DNA of 64,000 nucleotides from Clostridium sp. JN-1. GTDB taxonomy: Bacteria; Bacillota; Clostridia; Clostridiales; Clostridiaceae. The first letter of the stretch is position 1; the number at the start of each line of letters is the position of its first letter. Positions 18,504 to 27,756 of this stretch are shown piece by piece. Position numbers and translations under genes: made by a program. The notes beneath the pieces were generated by a model. It was not told the DNA's origin and searched no databases. It saw only the letters and a list, made by a program, of their open reading frames with translations. Location of the stretch: NCBI RefSeq assembly GCF_003718715.1, contig NZ_CP033465.1, forward strand, positions 1,798,001 to 1,862,000, written 5' to 3'.

Positions 18504-19448
18504 TTATTTATTTTTTTGTGCATCTTTTTTTAAAAAATATAGAAGTACTTCTGTACGTTCCCTTTGTTTCTCTTTTAGAGCCTCTGGTGACCAATTATAG
18601 AAGCCTTGTCCACTTTTGCTTCCTAAGTTTCCTGCTTCAACTTTGTCCTTCATTAACTTAGAAGGTTCTGTATAATTACATAAATCTTTAAATAAATACG
18701 TAGCTATATTATTGAATATATCCAGTCCTCCTAAATCTGCACTGCATAATGGTCCAGTAACAGGTAATCTTCTTCCATGTCCATACTCCATAGCTTTATC
18801 TACTTCCTCAGGTTTTGCCCAACCTTTTTCAACTATATATAAAGCTTCTCTAAGAAGTGCAAGTTGAAGACGGTTACCTATGAAACCCAAACATTCCTTT
18901 TCCATACGAACAGCTTTTTTACCTATAAATTCAGCCCAGTCCATGGTTATTTTCATCGTATCTTGTGATGTTTTTTCCCCAGGTACTACTTCTACTAAGG
19001 GAATTAACTGCGGTGGATTCCAAAAGTGAGCAATTACTGCTCTTTCAGGATGTTTTGTATTTTTAGCTATAGCTGTTGGACTAAGCCCTGAAGTATTACT
19101 AGCTAAAATTACTTCTGGTGGACAAAGTTCATCTAGCTGCTTAAAAATTCTTTGTTTAAGCTCTAGGTTTTCAGCTAAAGATTCTATTACAAAATCAGCA
19201 TCTTTAACAGCATCCTCAATAGTTTCAGCTCCCTTTATTTTACTTAAGATTTCTTCGGATTCATTATCTGCTAACTCCCCTTCATCCTTTAAACGATTTA
19301 AATCAGCTTTTATACTGTTAAAGCCCCTATCTAAACTTGCATCAGATCTACCATACATAACTACATTTAATCCTGCCTTTGCAGAAAGTAATGCTATTCC
19401 ATGTCCCATAGTTCCAGTACCTAATACTGTTATATTTTTAATATTCAT
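18504..19448 (-). CDS. 3-hydroxyacyl-CoA dehydrogenase, intact copy
   Basis: NAD-dependent dehydrogenase interconverting L-3-hydroxyacyl-CoA and 3-ketoacyl-CoA. The 314 residues are longer than typical clostridial Hbd (about 282). Dinucleotide fold GTGTMGHGIA near residue 10; catalytic features SNTSG near 117 and HFWNPP near 141, all intact; C-terminal domain with GPLCSADLGGLDIF near 231. The HFWNPP form resembles carnitine-dehydrogenase-like relatives, so 3-hydroxybutyryl-CoA is likely but not proven as substrate. It stands alone beside the IS element, about 94% identical to the copy at 24772-25719. Confidence 0.88.
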   Translation of the reverse strand: MNIKNITVLGTGTMGHGIALLSAKAGLNVVMYGRSDASLDRGFNSIKADLNRLKDEGELADNESEEILSKIKGAETIEDAVKDADFVIESLAENLELKQRIFKQLDELCPPEVILASNTSGLSPTAIAKNTKHPERAVIAHFWNPPQLIPLVEVVPGEKTSQDTMKITMDWAEFIGKKAVRMEKECLGFIGNRLQLALLREALYIVEKGWAKPEEVDKAMEYGHGRRLPVTGPLCSADLGGLDIFNNIATYLFKDLCNYTEPSKLMKDKVEAGNLGSKSGQGFYNWSPEALKEKQRERTEVLLYFLKKDAQKNK

Positions 19449-19680
19449 ACTTTATCTCCTCCCATCATATTAATTTAACATTTTCTTATTTAGATATTTA
19501 TGATTTTTAATGATCTATATTTATATTCTACACGTCTGTAACTTTTTAGCAAATCGAGAGTTAGAAATGTTTGTGTCAAGTTCTAGTGGGCAATTTATTT
19601 TTTTGATTTTTCCATTACAACTTCAGTTAAAAATTTTATTCTTAAAAGGCTTCGCCCGCAGCCCGAAAGGGCGTACTTAT
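19449..19680. repeat. Upstream flank duplicated together with the dehydrogenase gene
   Basis: The 230 bases before this dehydrogenase gene match the bases before the second copy (25720-25940) with scattered changes, ending at a GCCCGAAAGGGC hairpin in both. The duplicated unit therefore spans about 18481-19680 and 24750-25940. Beyond it one copy abuts an ISLre2 relic and the other an IS3 relic. No convincing promoter was found. Confidence 0.7.
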
Positions 19681-19710
19681 CCCCTCAATTTTTTATCTGG
19701 AATTTTAAAC

Positions 19711-20160
19711 TTATCTATAAATAAGTTCACTAAAATTTCTCTGTTTTAAAAAACTTTGTATTGATTTTCTCCCATTAGTCATGGCGCAGTCCGTAAATGG
19801 TATACTTGCCTGTTGTACAGGATAATATTTACCCATCTTTACTTTCTTATTTATATCAGCTGCTGTTATCGTAATCATTTCTGTTATTGTTTCTAACTTA
19901 CTATCTGGAATAACTCCAGAGCATACTTCATTAATTACATTATATGTCCTCTTACTTGCTTTTTCTGCTAATATCTTAGCCAGATTATTTGCACCTTTAA
20001 CTGATTTAGGTTTATAACTACTAAGTTTAAATTTAACATAATTTATTAGTTTTTCAGAGTTCATATCACATATATCAATTATATTTTTTCTGTCTGTTCC
20101 ACTCGTTTTACTACCTTTATTTTTCTTAACCTTTTCTTGTTCCAAAATTGTATAGGTCAA
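19711..20160 (-). pseudogene. Chimeric ORF: group II intron RT start fused to ISLre2 transposase end
   Basis: A 149-codon open frame built from two families. Residues 1-54 (VKKNKGSKTSGTDRKNIIDI, then INYVKFKLSSYKPKSV) look like the N-terminal region of a group II intron reverse transcriptase. Residues 55-149 (KGANNLAKILAEKASKRT, then DCAMTNGRKSIQSF) look like the C terminus of an ISLre2/UPF0236 transposase. The simplest history is an intron inserted in ISLre2 followed by an in-frame deletion from within the RT into the 3' exon. Unlikely to have function. Confidence 0.65.
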
Positions 20161-20695
20161 TTAATCACCTCTTGGAATTTCATTTCTTTTAGTCTTACAA
20201 GAACCCTATAACATCATATTATTCTATGTTTTGTATTATATTAACTTGTGGTTATTCCTCCATTTATTTTTATAAATTTCTACGGTACTGTGCCACTACT
20301 TTCACCTGTATTAAAATAAGTTATGATTGATTCCTTTCCTTATTACTATTTCATAGGTGCTAAGGCCTCCATATTACTGGCTTACGACGTTCCAATAATC
20401 CTATCAATACTATATCTTTAGGTAATTCCTTTGAGCCTACTTGCTTGATATTGCCTATAACAATATAGGGTTTTTCATAGAAACTATTTTTACTAGACCC
20501 CACAAGTCCCACATTTTTAGTGGTAAAGGCATTTCTACCTCCTATACATCTAGACCCTTACATTCAGAATTTCGTCAGTTCCTGCGGAACATTCTTACTA
20601 TGAATATTTTACTGACTCCCAACCTATAGGTTACACCATTCACCTCTGAATAGCTTTCATGCGTTTATACTTACGGTAACTCTGAGTCGACTTCA
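20161..20695 (-). mobile_element. 5' ribozyme part of a group II intron
   Basis: Structured non-coding stretch between the two ISLre2 halves, read on the minus strand. It has segments I recognise from clostridial group II introns: GTGAATGGTGTAACC, GGAACTGACGAA, GAACGTCGTAAGCC, AAATAGTAATAAGGAA and GAAAGTAGTGGCACAGTACC just before the RT start. The RT is truncated and no domain V was seen, so it cannot splice. The 5' boundary is uncertain by some tens of bases. Confidence 0.6.
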
Positions 20696-20699
20696 CCGA

Positions 20700-21151
20700 A
20701 CTTTTTACATCTTGAAAATATACGCCTTCATCTTCTATACCTTGTTTTATCCATGATGCCCCATCTCCATTTAAAATTCTTGTTTCTATTTCATCTGTAT
20801 TATATATCTCTGCAATGGCAGCATCACTAAGTTCTTTGAATTTTTTATAGGTACTAAAACTAACACATGCTATTTTATTCTCAACTACATAAGCATCTTT
20901 GCTGCCATTTCTCTTCTTCCATCCCTCATAAGTTATTCCAAGCTTAAGTTCTTTCTTTTTAGACTTACTTCTCTTAGGTCTGTCTTTTCCCTGTGTATTT
21001 AGCCATATTCCATCCTTCGGTCTAGGTGCGATAGCACCTTTTTTTAAAATCTACATGCCTCATCACATACATATTTATATATTTTTTTCTCCAAATCATT
21101 GAAAATTATACTTTTATCATTTAAACTTAAATCGTAAATAATCTCACCCAT
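20700..21151 (-). pseudogene. ISLre2 (UPF0236) transposase, N-terminal and middle relics
   Basis: From an ATG at 21151 about 35 codons (DKSIIFNDLEKKIYKYVCDE) match the family N terminus and end at TAA. After a deletion, an open stretch reads DGIWLNTQGKDRP, KKKELKLGITYEGWKK and LNGDGASWIKQG, typical of the ISLre2 catalytic region, until the intron interrupts it near 20700. With 19711-19998 this accounts for start, middle and end of one dead transposase. Confidence 0.7.
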
Positions 21152-21479
21152 TTTCTTGTATAGTCTGCATAACTTACATTATAATGGATTTTTTATGTAT
21201 GTGCGAGGTACTTTTTGTATCTCTCTTTAATTTTTGTATGCAGTAATAGTTACTACTTTTGCTTACTAAAATTATACTCTAAGTTATAATAATGATACAA
21301 AGTTTAAAATAAAAAAATGGGTAATATACATTTTTATTTCGTATACCCATCTTTTAATCAAAACTCAAATAAAAATAATTTTAATAAAGGTAAAAGTTTA
21401 ATTATAACCATTTTAAAAATCATCATGTAAGTATATCATTCATGAATACCTTTGCTGATATTTTTAAATCATTCCACCT
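21152..21479. other. Non-coding stretch with one hairpin and a repeated 20-mer
   Basis: No gene seen. It probably contains the outer end of the ISLre2 relic. TACTAAAATTATACTCTAAG at 21264-21283 recurs exactly at 29770-29789. An imperfect hairpin with ATGGGTA/TACCCAT arms lies at 21317-21350 and could end transcription on either strand. Confidence 0.5.
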
Positions 21480-21824
21480 CTAATTATCATATACACTTAA
21501 AAATAAATTTTTTAATTCTTTAGCTAATATACTATCCTTATTTCCTGATAAAATATTTATCATAGGAAAAATATCCTCTTTCAGATTTTCCTTTTGCCCA
21601 TTTCCATCTAAATAATAATTACAAACTGCAGAAATAAGTCTATCCTCGCAGCTAATCACTCCTAAATAAAAATTGTTATGATAAAATATAGGATCATTTT
21701 TTGAAATTCTTTGATAAGCTCTAACAGCAACATCAAAAGCTGCTGCGAATTCATTATAAGTACATTCGCCATATAATTTATCTAAAAGCTTTTCACATTT
21801 ATCATGTACTCGTTTATTTAACAT
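21480..21824 (-). CDS. Hypothetical protein, 114 residues
   Basis: Not recognised. A soluble, probably alpha-helical protein with several aromatic residues (FYHNNFYLGVISCEDRLIS near residue 47). Composition resembles a real protein and no frame damage is visible, but the ATG has no ribosome site; the nearest AAGGAGG is about 35 bases upstream and separated by an in-frame TAG. It lies between transposon relics, so it may be cargo or a decaying gene. Confidence 0.4.
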   Translation of the reverse strand: MLNKRVHDKCEKLLDKLYGECTYNEFAAAFDVAVRAYQRISKNDPIFYHNNFYLGVISCEDRLISAVCNYYLDGNGQKENLKEDIFPMINILSGNKDSILAKELKNLFLSVYDN

Positions 21825-21906
21825 AAGATTTATCTAGTTACGAAAATAATAACAAAACGTAACCAGTTCCTCCTTTTAAAATTATTTTTTTCGCCTGTTA
21901 TATTTT

Positions 21907-22315
21907 TTAATACCATGCTATCTTATTAAATCTCCATATTAATTGTAATGACTTAATTCCATAATGTTTTAATACTTTACCATCTAATGTCATCATATTG
22001 TACTGCCTTTTTTCAGGATACAATGCTATAATATAACCTAAATAGTTTATGCCGTCTTTCTTTGTGTATTTTACAAAGTTCCTATGCCTAAAACCTCTTA
22101 ATTCGTTATGTTTATTGAATTTACTTAACTTCCTTCGCATATGTTTTATTGTCCAGTCTTTAATATTACATTGTCCTTGTGTCAGATGTTTGATATCTTG
22201 TCTTTGTTCAATAGTACCTTTAAATACCACTTTAGACCTTGTGTTACATTGTTGGACTAAGTGGATTATTGTTAATATCCACTACAGAGCAAAAGTTTTT
22301 TGATTTTGTAATCAT
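21907..22315 (-). pseudogene. IscB/IsrB-like (RRXRR) nuclease relic
   Basis: An ATG at 22315 opens a short frame resembling the N terminus of RRXRR nucleases (CSVVDINNNPLSPTM, compare the usual xxVLDxxGKPLMPT) and stops after 23 codons. A second frame (21907 to about 22250) reads NTRSKVVFKGTIEQRQDI, like the RuvC-I strand of IscB, then jumps to a C-terminal part with GFRHRNFVKY and MMTLDGKVLKHYGIKSLQL. Most of the RuvC and any HNH domain are missing. The assignment rests on short motifs and on the RNA upstream. Confidence 0.45.
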
Positions 22316-22319
22316 TTCT

Positions 22320-22620
22320 GATTAACCTTCATTTCGGAGAAAATTTCTTCTTGTCTATACTTATAAGAGGACATATGTTTTTAGTGTTTAGCTTCCATGA
22401 CATAGGTTAGGTACCGTCCTAAACATTCTCAGAGCAAGGGATTGAAGATTACGTCCTAGGGTGAGTATTTACCTTACTTATAAGTGTAGTTCAACGTGCT
22501 GCTCCTTTTTCAAGAAGCTGCACTCACTAAGACTTGAAAGCAATAAAAATGCACCACTAACTTACCTAAGTGTCATGATAAGTTACGATTTATTATTGTT
22601 TATAACAATAGTTTTATAGC
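22320..22620 (-). ncRNA. Probable HEARO / omega RNA of the IscB-like locus
   Basis: A 300-base non-coding, structured stretch directly upstream of the relic start codon, where IscB-type nucleases carry their guide (HEARO, omega) RNA. It contains ACGGTACCTAACC and ATGTCATGGAAGC, which I associate with this RNA class. A 12-bp stem (GTGC, A/A mismatch, GCTTCTT/AAGGAGC) is capped by a GAAA tetraloop at 22496-22523. It appears better preserved than the protein. Confidence 0.5.
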
Positions 22621-22734
22621 TTTTAAAACTTACTGCTTATTTAAATTCAATTATAATGCCTTTTTTATAACAAGTCACTTAAATATACATTTTTTTAGTA
22701 GGATAAGCGCTAAATAATTATTCTATACACAGCT

Positions 22735-22926
22735 TTGACACTTAAAAAAGGTGCTTAATTTTAAAAATTTCAAAATTAAAAAAGCCTTAATAGTAAAGGC
22801 TTATTAAAGTATGCCATTTTTTAATTATTGAACTTATTTGGACTTAAAATATCATAAAATTTCCTATAAAGTACTAAAAAACACTGCCGCGTTAGCCTAG
22901 TTTTTTATGCTAATGCGACAGCCCCT
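22735..22926. mobile_element. Second, truncated right end of the IS1182-type element
   Basis: About 190 bases parallel to 18285-18481, with the end of the degenerate transposase and the terminal TGCGACAGCCCCT (22914-22926) preceded by the GCCGCGTTAGC...TGCTAATGC hairpin. No matching left end was found nearby. Confidence 0.7.
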
Positions 22927-22939
22927 TTATATAAATTAT

Positions 22940-24697
22940 CTAACCTTCTAATTTATACAATTTAATTTTATTATATAAGCCAACCCTACTTATACCTAGT
23001 GTATGAGCTGTCTTATTTTTGTTCCAATTATTTTTTTTAAGACAATCTAGAATTACTTCTTTTTCAACTCTTTCAATTATATCTTTTAAATAACCATTAT
23101 TATTATCAAATCTTTCAATTACATCTTTCAACCAGCTATTATTACTATCAAAATTTATTTGATTTTTAAATTTATCAGTTATCAATCTTGAAGGTAGATG
23201 TTCCAATTTTATGACTAAATCTGAATCCAATAAGTTTATCGCTCTCTCAATAACATTTTCAAGTTCTCTAACATTACCAGGCCATTTATACTTAATTAGG
23301 CAATCTAATGCTTCTTTTGATATTCCTTCTACATATATTCCAAGTCGATTTGCTATTTTTATCTTTAAACTATCAGCAAGAATAGGAATGTCCTCTTTTC
23401 TTTCTCTTAAAGGGGGAATTACTATCTTCATAACATTGAGTCTATAATACAAGTCTTCCCTAAACTCACCTTTTATAATACTATCTTCAAGGTTCTTATT
23501 CGTCGCAGCAATAATTCTAACATTAATTTTTTTTATTGTGTTTCCACCTATTCTTTCAATTTCTCTATCCTGAATTACTTTTAAAAGTTTGACTTGCATA
23601 TACATAGGCATATCACCAATTTCATCTAGAAATATAGTTCCTCCATTTGCAAGCTCAAATTTTCCTTTTTTACCGCCCTTCTTTGCTCCAGTAAAAGCTC
23701 CTTCTTCATAGCCAAATAATTCTGATTCAAATAATTCTGAAGGAATTGAAGCACAGTTTATTTCTACAAATGGTCCTAAATATCTTTTACTAGCATTGTG
23801 AATACCATGGGCAAATAGTTCTTTACCTGTGCCGCTTTCACCCATTATAAGTACATTCGAATCAGTTTTAGCTACTTTCATAGCTATTGATTTTACCTCT
23901 TGTATTTTAGCAGAACTTCCTATAATATCCTCAATGGAATATCTTGCTTTTCTCTCTTTACTAAGTTCATTTTTGTAAAATTCAATCTGTCTTTGTAAAT
24001 TGTTTAATTTTTTACTCAATGTATAAAAGTCACTTATATCCTTAAATATAACCTTACCAACAGCACCTATAATCTTGTTATCCTTTTTAATTGGAACACG
24101 CATAGCAATCATTTTATGATTATTTATTTTTTGAATGTCACCTACTTCTATATTACCGCTTTTAATAACTTCATGTAATCTCGTATTTTCTATTACATCT
24201 ACAACTTTTTTTCCTTCAGGATTATCGCACCTTAGAAATTCCTTATAAGCCTTGCTCATCATAGTGATTATACCTTTTTCATCTACTAAAACAATACATT
24301 CATTTAAAGTATTCATTATAGTATCTAGTATATTTATATATGTTTCATTATCTATTAACTCTTGCTGCATTTTTTTATTATCTGTAATATCCCTAAAAAT
24401 CGCTATTGCCCCATTAACCTTACCATCTATAATAATTGGTATTCTACTTATCACAAATTCCTTATCGTTAGCAAAAAATTTTTTATTTAATTCCTTTCTC
24501 CCACTTTTTATGGTTGTGGAAAGTTTTGTTTCAGGAATTACATCTTCTATATAGTCACCTATACATTTTGTTGAATTTATATATAAAAGTTCTTGAGCCT
24601 TATTATTTACAATTATCAAATATCCCTTTTCATCAACACCTATCAAAGCCTCGTTTATATTTTCAATTATTGCATCAAAACATTTTTGTAAAAACAT
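22940..24697 (-). CDS. Sigma-54-dependent transcriptional activator (PAS-PAS-AAA+-Fis)
   Basis: Enhancer-binding protein that remodels sigma-54 RNA polymerase. The 585 residues comprise two PAS sensor domains (about 5-110 and 120-230), a linker helix, and an AAA+ domain with Walker A GESGTGKE near 286, the sigma-54 contact loop GAFTGA near 355, and an arginine-finger region. A Fis-type helix-turn-helix sits at the C terminus ([19 protein letters not shown]). GGGGGATTTT precedes the ATG, 74 bp after the second dehydrogenase. Likely targets are the sigma-54 promoters at 29356 and 37042; the signal is unknown. Confidence 0.93.
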   Translation of the reverse strand: MFLQKCFDAIIENINEALIGVDEKGYLIIVNNKAQELLYINSTKCIGDYIEDVIPETKLSTTIKSGRKELNKKFFANDKEFVISRIPIIIDGKVNGAIAIFRDITDNKKMQQELIDNETYINILDTIMNTLNECIVLVDEKGIITMMSKAYKEFLRCDNPEGKKVVDVIENTRLHEVIKSGNIEVGDIQKINNHKMIAMRVPIKKDNKIIGAVGKVIFKDISDFYTLSKKLNNLQRQIEFYKNELSKERKARYSIEDIIGSSAKIQEVKSIAMKVAKTDSNVLIMGESGTGKELFAHGIHNASKRYLGPFVEINCASIPSELFESELFGYEEGAFTGAKKGGKKGKFELANGGTIFLDEIGDMPMYMQVKLLKVIQDREIERIGGNTIKKINVRIIAATNKNLEDSIIKGEFREDLYYRLNVMKIVIPPLRERKEDIPILADSLKIKIANRLGIYVEGISKEALDCLIKYKWPGNVRELENVIERAINLLDSDLVIKLEHLPSRLITDKFKNQINFDSNNSWLKDVIERFDNNNGYLKDIIERVEKEVILDCLKKNNWNKNKTAHTLGISRVGLYNKIKLYKLEG

Positions 24698-24771
24698 AAA
24701 ATCCCCCTCTGATTCTATATATTTTTAATTGCTTTAGATCCTATTTTCTCAATTAATTATAGATGCACGTA

Positions 24772-25719
24772 TTATTTGTTTTTTTGTGCATCTTTTTTTA
24801 AAAAATATAGAAGTATTTCTGTACGTTCCATTTGTTTCTCTTTTAAATCCTCTGGTGACCAATTATAGAAGCCTTGTCCACTTTTGCTTCCTAAGTTTCC
24901 TGCTTCAACTTTGTCCTTCATTAACTTAGAAGGTTCTGTATAATTACATAAATCTTTAAATAAATACGTAGCTATATTATTGAATATATCCAGTCCTCCT
25001 AAATCTGCACTGCATAATGGTCCAGTAACAGGTAATCTTCTTCCATGTCCATACTCCATAGCTTTATCTACTTCCTCAGGTTTTGCCCAACCTTTTTCAA
25101 CTATATATAAAGCTTCCCTAAGAAGTGCAAGTTGAAGACGGTTATCTATAAAACCCAAACATTCCTTCTCCATACGAACAGTTTTTTTACCTATAAATTC
25201 AGCCCAGTCCATGGTTATTTTCATCGTATCTTGTGATGTTTTTTCCCCAGGTACTACTTCTACTAAAGGAATTAACTGCGGTAGATTCCAGAAGTGAGCA
25301 ATTACTGCTTTTTCAGCATGTTTTGTATTTTTAGCTATAGCTGTTAGACTAAGCCACGAAGTATTACTAGCTAAAATTACTTCTGGTGGACAAAGTTCAT
25401 CTAGCTGCTCAAAAATTCTTTGTTTAAGCTCTAGATTTTGAGCTAAAGATTCTATTACAAAATCAGCATATTTAGCAGTATCCTCAATACTTTCAGCTCC
25501 CTTTATTTTAATTAAGATTTCTTCGGATTCATTATCTGCTAACTCCCCTTCATCCTTTAAACGACTTAAATCAGCTTTTATACTGTTAAATCCCCTATCT
25601 AAACTTGCATCAGATCTACCATACATAACTACATTTAATCCTGCTTTTGCAGAAAGTAATGCTATTCCATGTCCCATAGTTCCAGTACCTAATACTGTTA
25701 AATTTTTAATATTCATCAT
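24772..25719 (-). CDS. 3-hydroxyacyl-CoA dehydrogenase, second copy with damaged motifs
   Basis: A 315-residue duplicate of the gene at 18504 (about 19 substitutions, roughly 94% identity by eye). The frame is open, but several changes hit conserved positions: SNTSG has become SNTSW, HFWNPP has become HFWNLP, and GFIGNR has become GFIDNR. These are active-site or domain-interface positions, so the copy is probably inactive or altered. It lies upstream of the sigma-54 activator in the same direction and may be cotranscribed with it. Confidence 0.8.
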   Translation of the reverse strand: MMNIKNLTVLGTGTMGHGIALLSAKAGLNVVMYGRSDASLDRGFNSIKADLSRLKDEGELADNESEEILIKIKGAESIEDTAKYADFVIESLAQNLELKQRIFEQLDELCPPEVILASNTSWLSLTAIAKNTKHAEKAVIAHFWNLPQLIPLVEVVPGEKTSQDTMKITMDWAEFIGKKTVRMEKECLGFIDNRLQLALLREALYIVEKGWAKPEEVDKAMEYGHGRRLPVTGPLCSADLGGLDIFNNIATYLFKDLCNYTEPSKLMKDKVEAGNLGSKSGQGFYNWSPEDLKEKQMERTEILLYFLKKDAQKNK

Positions 25720-25937
25720 TTATCTCCTCCCATCATATTAATTCAACATTTTCTTATTTAAGTATTTATATTTTTTAATGATTTATATTTACATTTTACG
25801 CACTTGTAACTTTAGCAAGTCGAGTTAAAAATTTGTTTATGTCAGGTTATAGTGGGAATTTATTTTTTAGATTTTTTCCATTACAAATCCAGTTGAAAAC
25901 TTTATCCACATAGGGCTTTGCTCACAGTCCGAAAGGG

Positions 25938-26130
25938 CGGAATCAATAGAAAGATTCTGGAAAGCCCTTAAAATGGAAATGTGTTATAGAAAAAGTTTAC
26001 AAATAAGAATGATTTAGTGAATGCAATAAACGATTTTATGAATTACTACACAAATGGGTGTCAACAAAGATGCTATGAAATTCTAACACCAGAAGAATTT
26101 CATGAGAAACTGTTAAATGCTGCATAAAAG
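25938..26130 (+). pseudogene. IS3-family transposase (OrfB) C-terminal relic
   Basis: Two plus-strand fragments, reading SIERFWKALKMEMCYRK and then, in another frame, INDFMNYYTNGCQQRCYEI and LTPEEFHEKLLNAA, match the C-terminal end of IS3/IS150 integrase-type transposases. The catalytic core is absent and the frame is broken. It abuts the duplicated dehydrogenase flank on its left. Confidence 0.7.
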
Positions 26131-26203
26131 AAATACTGCTCAAACGAGCAGCATTCTGAAAACTTTTATTTTTTTCAATTGTCTACTTGACGGGATGCAC
26201 ACC

Positions 26204-26222
26204 ATAATGCGGCAGTCCCTTT
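26204..26222. mobile_element. Third copy of the IS1182-type right terminus
   Basis: TAATGCGGCAGTCCCTTTA matches the right ends at 18463-18481 and 22911-22929 with two changes. Only the terminus remains, next to the IS3 relic. All three copies point the same way. The remaining bases to 26304 hold nothing I recognise. Confidence 0.5.
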
Positions 26223-26304
26223 ATTTAGTAAAGTTAAAATATTATCCACTTCAGAACCTATTTTGTAAGTTAATTTTATATAATTAAGAGAGGAATTTCT
26301 TGAA

Positions 26305-27699
26305 TTATACAAAGTGGAAAATACTTTGTAAGAAGATTAAAAAGAAGCAAGTTCCAGACTTAAGTAAAGTAATAGCAAAGATATCTTTATAGGATTGTTT
26401 ATGAGTTAAACCTGCAATTCCTAAAAGTGTAATAACTGCTCCATTATGAGGCAATGTATCCATACCTCCAGAAGCCATAGCGGCAACTCTGTGAAGTAAT
26501 TGAGGATCTATACCAGAATTTTGAGCCCAAGTTAAATACTGTTTACCAAACATATCTAATACAATACTCATACCACCTGACGCTGAACCAGTTGTTCCCG
26601 CGAGAACATTTACGCTAACTGCTTCTGATAGAAGCGGACTGCCATTAGGATTAATATTAATTAAAGCATGAGCTATAGACTGAAATCCTGGAAGTGTTTT
26701 TATAACATTACCAAAGCCAACTTCTGAAGATGTATTCATAACAGCTAATAATGAACCTATAGCACCAGCATTAATAACTTTCGCTAAATTACCTTTTATA
26801 CGTTTTGGATTAATTATAAATGCAATAATAATACCACAAAGGAGTGCAATAATAAGAGCCCAGTTATTCATTGTACCTACAACACCATCTTTTGAAATGC
26901 CATAAGGTTTTTGGGTTACCCAAGACATAATATTCCAATGTGGAAAAATAAACTTTTGTAAAATTAAAGTTATAACAAGTACTGAAACCAATGGCAGCGC
27001 TGATAAAAAAGGATTTGGCAAATCAGTTTCTTCAACAGGTACAGGTTCGTTAGTATGGCCTTCACCATATCCTTCTCCCGCTGCTTGAGCTTTACGTTTA
27101 CGCCACTCTAAATAAGCCATGCCAGCAGCTAAAATAATAACAGTTCCTAATGTTCCAAAAACTGGAGCAGCATAAAGATCCGTGTTAAAGTATTTCATTG
27201 GTATTGAGTTCTGAATTTGCGGTGTTCCTGGAATAGCATCCATGGTGAATGAGAACGCTCCTAAAGCGATAGTGGCTGGGACAAGTCTTTTCGGTATATC
27301 TGCCTCCTTGAAAATAGAAGCTGCAAATGGATATACAGCAAAGGCCACAACAAAAAGGCTTACCCCACCATAAGTAAGGATTGCCGCTGATAGAACAACT
27401 GATAATATAGCATTTCTCTTTCCTAATTTATCTACAATTGCTTTAGCAATAGATTTTGCTTCACCAGATTCCTCCATAGCTTTACCGAATATGGCTCCTA
27501 ACAAGAAGAATGGGAAATAAACCTTTGCGTAGTTGGCTAAATTCGGCAAAAATATTTCTGTATAGGTTGGTAAAAGTGCCATCCCAGAAAATAAAGCAGC
27601 TAATAGTGCGAAGATAGGAGCAAATGCTATAACTGAGAAGCCCCTATAGGCCATATACATTAATAGTCCTAAGCTTAAAAAAATTCCTAAAATCGCCAT
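26305..27699 (-). CDS. GntP-family permease
   Basis: Proton-coupled organic acid transporter of the GntP superfamily (gluconate, hydroxybutyrate and similar acids). The 464 residues contain about 12 to 14 hydrophobic segments, a hydrophilic loop near 200-225 (GYGEGHTNEPVPVEETD), and conserved glycine-rich stretches (AGTTGSASGGMSIVLDMFG near 368, MASGGMDTLPHNG near 410). It follows the CoA-transferase by 57 bp and is presumably on the same sigma-54 transcript. I infer import of a short-chain hydroxy or unsaturated acid. Confidence 0.88.
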   Translation of the reverse strand: MAILGIFLSLGLLMYMAYRGFSVIAFAPIFALLAALFSGMALLPTYTEIFLPNLANYAKVYFPFFLLGAIFGKAMEESGEAKSIAKAIVDKLGKRNAILSVVLSAAILTYGGVSLFVVAFAVYPFAASIFKEADIPKRLVPATIALGAFSFTMDAIPGTPQIQNSIPMKYFNTDLYAAPVFGTLGTVIILAAGMAYLEWRKRKAQAAGEGYGEGHTNEPVPVEETDLPNPFLSALPLVSVLVITLILQKFIFPHWNIMSWVTQKPYGISKDGVVGTMNNWALIIALLCGIIIAFIINPKRIKGNLAKVINAGAIGSLLAVMNTSSEVGFGNVIKTLPGFQSIAHALININPNGSPLLSEAVSVNVLAGTTGSASGGMSIVLDMFGKQYLTWAQNSGIDPQLLHRVAAMASGGMDTLPHNGAVITLLGIAGLTHKQSYKDIFAITLLKSGTCFFLIFLQSIFHFV

Positions 27700-27756
27700 T
27701 TATAAGACCCCCTTTAATTTTTTCTTACTTTTTTCTACAGTAAAAAACATCTTAAA

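Noticed and set aside
19449-19680. Sigma-54 promoter before the intact dehydrogenase
   Set aside because: No GG-N10-GC with TTGGCA-type context found in either dehydrogenase leader.
20441-20629. Plus-strand open frame of 62 codons
   Set aside because: Lies opposite the group II intron ribozyme; no ribosome site and no protein-like pattern.
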